From positions 62,001 to 126,000 of the forward strand of contig NZ_QUOV01000001.1 in assembly GCF_003390395.1 (NCBI RefSeq): 64,000 nucleotides of DNA, written 5' to 3'. The stretch comes from Thalassotalea euphylliae. GTDB lineage: Bacteria; Pseudomonadota; Gammaproteobacteria; Enterobacterales; Alteromonadaceae. Shown here one piece after another: positions 62,452 through 64,000 of this stretch. Positions within the stretch are counted from its first letter, which is position 1; each line of letters opens with the position of its first letter. Under the pieces are notes generated by a model. It did no database searches and was not told the origin of the DNA. It saw only the letters and a program-made list of their open reading frames with translations. The translations under genes and the position numbers were made by a program.

Positions 62452-64000
62452 TTAAAAATCTTTTGTTATCGAGAGCGTTGCGCGGTTTTCGTCGTAGTCT
62501 CGAGTATTGGTATTAGATGTTCGCGCAAGATGTCTGAGATCAAAGTTTACAGAAATAGATTTACCAAGAGTTCGTGAATAGCCAATCGTATAAGTGCGGT
62601 AATAGTCGCGTCGCTCGGTATCAATGTCGACATTTCGAGTAAAAAAGTCATTTCGAGAAAATTGATAAGCTGCTGTTAGCTGACTTCTTGCGTTTAACTG
62701 CCTACTTGTGCTTAAGCCAAAGGATACGTCGTCTTGGGTATTGCCAGTATTAAGATCTTCCCGTTCATTGCTGGAAATCGTGAGGGAAAAAGTTGTTCGC
62801 GATAATGAGAGAGTTGAATTCCATGCAAGACGTTTGTTCAAAGAAAATTGATTATCCTCAACGGGTCTAATATCGAAAATAGGTAGTTCAAAAAATAGTT
62901 CTGGCTGCGTTTCGTTGTCTAAGTTTGATAAGCAGCTATCGATATCAATTGGTTGATTGAGTGGGCAGAACAAAACAGATTCAGTGAAAACCTCAAAGTT
63001 ATCCCTTTGAAACGCTTGAATTTGTTCGTTGTAGCTAATGGTGTTGGTAAGTCTTTTGTTTCTGTGATTAATGTTTAACCCATACGAATCACCAAAAAAT
63101 CGTTGGTTATAACTAGCAGATATTTGGGTGCGAGTAGTTGGCTGCCAGTTAAACTCAAATGCGACGTAATCATCGCTTAATTCTTCATCTTCCGCTGCAT
63201 TATATGACAAGTCTATTATCATTAGGTTGACGGGCTGCCAACGAAAACCAGCACCATATGACTCACCCTGATTCAAGCTGTTGTTTGACACACTGCCAGA
63301 AAAATTCTCGTCAAAATAGCGTATAAACGGATTGAGCTTCCATGATGTAATGACACCAAATCTTGCTTGAACTTGATAGCTTCTGGCAGACTCTCCCCTA
63401 TTTTTTCGATCTGAGTAGCTGCTCGAGATATCCCAAAATACATTTTTTTGGCCAATACCATTTTGGAAGCTAAAACTGTTGGTGTAGCCATAGCTTTCAC
63501 CTACGTTGTCACCTGATCGGCTATCATTATATTGGCCACCTATAGATAACAAAAAGTCGCTGTTTTGAACTTGATAATTAAGGCCCGCTCCGTAATTAGT
63601 TGTTCGTACGGTGTCACCGGATATTAGGTCTGACGCAAAATTGCCACCTGTGCTACGTGGTACGTTAGCAATATTAGCCTGTAAATTAACTGTTGGTCCT
63701 TTACGCCAAGGGGTAATGTTTATTTGAGAGCTTAATGATTCATAGCCTTCATTTGCGTCACTGTCATGACTATAAAACTGATGAGTATAATTGCCATTTA
63801 TGTTGGCATTGATGATAGCCGATGAAATAGAGTGGTTAAGGCCTAAAATAGCTCTGGTAACAAGGCTGTTTTGCTTATCAAAAGAGCTAAGCTCGACATT
63901 GTCTGAAAACACCTCTTCAATACTGATGGTAGGCGCAAAGCTTGAATCAGCTGCTTGAACAGAAAAGTGTAGCAACTGACATAGCATTGCGATTGAGACT
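62452..64000 (-). CDS. XrtA/PEP-CTERM-associated outer-membrane beta-barrel protein (partial)
   Basis: At least 511 residues; the frame is open to the window edge, with the tail of a signal peptide visible (SIAMLCQLLHFSVQAAD), so the true start lies beyond 64000. Repeated amphipathic strands (GLNYQVQNSDFLLSIGGQYND, FSFQNGIGQKNVFWDISSSYSDR, TRTQISASYNQRFFG) fit a large beta-barrel of the TIGR03016 kind found next to the ATPase in XrtA loci. A role in polysaccharide export across the outer membrane is inferred. Confidence 0.85.
   Translation of the reverse strand, partial: VSIAMLCQLLHFSVQAADSSFAPTISIEEVFSDNVELSSFDKQNSLVTRAILGLNHSISSAIINANINGNYTHQFYSHDSDANEGYESLSSQINITPWRKGPTVNLQANIANVPRSTGGNFASDLISGDTVRTTNYGAGLNYQVQNSDFLLSIGGQYNDSRSGDNVGESYGYTNSFSFQNGIGQKNVFWDISSSYSDRKNRGESARSYQVQARFGVITSWKLNPFIRYFDENFSGSVSNNSLNQGESYGAGFRWQPVNLMIIDLSYNAAEDEELSDDYVAFEFNWQPTTRTQISASYNQRFFGDSYGLNINHRNKRLTNTISYNEQIQAFQRDNFEVFTESVLFCPLNQPIDIDSCLSNLDNETQPELFFELPIFDIRPVEDNQFSLNKRLAWNSTLSLSRTTFSLTISSNEREDLNTGNTQDDVSFGLSTSRQLNARSQLTAAYQFSRNDFFTRNVDIDTERRDYYRTYTIGYSRTLGKSISVNFDLRHLARTSNTNTRDYDENRATLSITKDF

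Overview
The window looks like a core stretch of chromosome from a marine gammaproteobacterium of the order Alteromonadales, most likely the Colwelliaceae (Thalassotalea/Colwellia type). This rests on gene order (gmk-rpoZ-spoT-ridA-trmH-recG; rpmB-rpmG-mutM; waaA/kdkA/coaD; glpE-glpG; ubiC-ubiA-plsB), moderately low GC, a CrbS/CrbR acetate module, two photolyase-family genes, and an XrtA/PEP-CTERM type locus at the right edge. The genus is inferred from gene content and style; no 16S gene is present. No tRNA, rRNA, CRISPR array, prophage or complete insertion sequence was seen.

Layout. 1-10.7 kb: end of rep, then a leftward block of ldhA, recG, trmH, ridA, spoT, rpoZ, gmk, a class I aminotransferase and a DUF445 protein. 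10.8-12.6 kb: an exported cyclophilin and an exported alpha/beta hydrolase. 12.8-17.9 kb: a light/DNA-repair cluster of DASH cryptochrome, DUF2256 mini-protein, iron-sulfur (6-4) photolyase-type protein, flavin reductase-like protein, TIGR02450 protein and CIA30 protein. 18-24.8 kb: greB, an NYN nuclease-like gene, dbpA, tex, a frameshifted GNAT acetyltransferase, a DUF465 protein and a Sel1-like exported protein. 25.2-38.2 kb: a carbon-uptake module of DcaP-like porin, acs, DnaQ-like exonuclease, cNMP/CBS/DUF294 protein, DUF4212 plus sodium:solute symporter, a small anchored protein, and the CrbS sensor kinase convergent with its likely partner CrbR. 38.3-42.8 kb: pepD, slmA, coaBC, radC. 43-46.6 kb: PilZ protein, an orphan ParA plus ribbon-helix-helix pair, rpmB-rpmG, an unknown anchored protein, mutM. 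46.6-52.7 kb: coaD, an NTF2-like/TetR divergent pair, kdkA, a GT9 glycosyltransferase, waaA and an atypical alpha/beta hydrolase. 52.9-61.3 kb: kbl-tdh, glpE-glpG, a FliL-like protein, ubiC-ubiA, plsB. 61.4-64 kb: the first two genes of an XrtA/PEP-CTERM exopolysaccharide-type locus.

How the genes work together. CrbS (a symporter-fused hybrid kinase) and CrbR control acetyl-CoA synthetase in other gammaproteobacteria. Here they sit with acs, an acetate-type symporter and the DUF294/exonuclease pair, and a shared short motif lies upstream of acs and of the symporter operon. The photolyase cluster joins two flavin photolyase-family proteins with small proteins of unknown function and a possible flavin-handling enzyme. 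kdkA, waaA and the GT9 gene build the LPS inner core. ubiC and ubiA start ubiquinone synthesis. kbl and tdh convert threonine to glycine.

Most notable beyond ordinary annotation: a 264-bp nested inverted-repeat element with a second diverged copy and a 55-bp miniature copy; a strong intrinsic terminator hairpin lying between any upstream promoter and the pepD start codon; a GNAT gene apparently broken by a small deletion; and the DUF2256/TIGR02450/CIA30 set beside the photolyases. No clearly new multi-gene system could be demonstrated. The photolyase-associated small proteins and the ParA/RHH pair are the best candidates for undescribed function.
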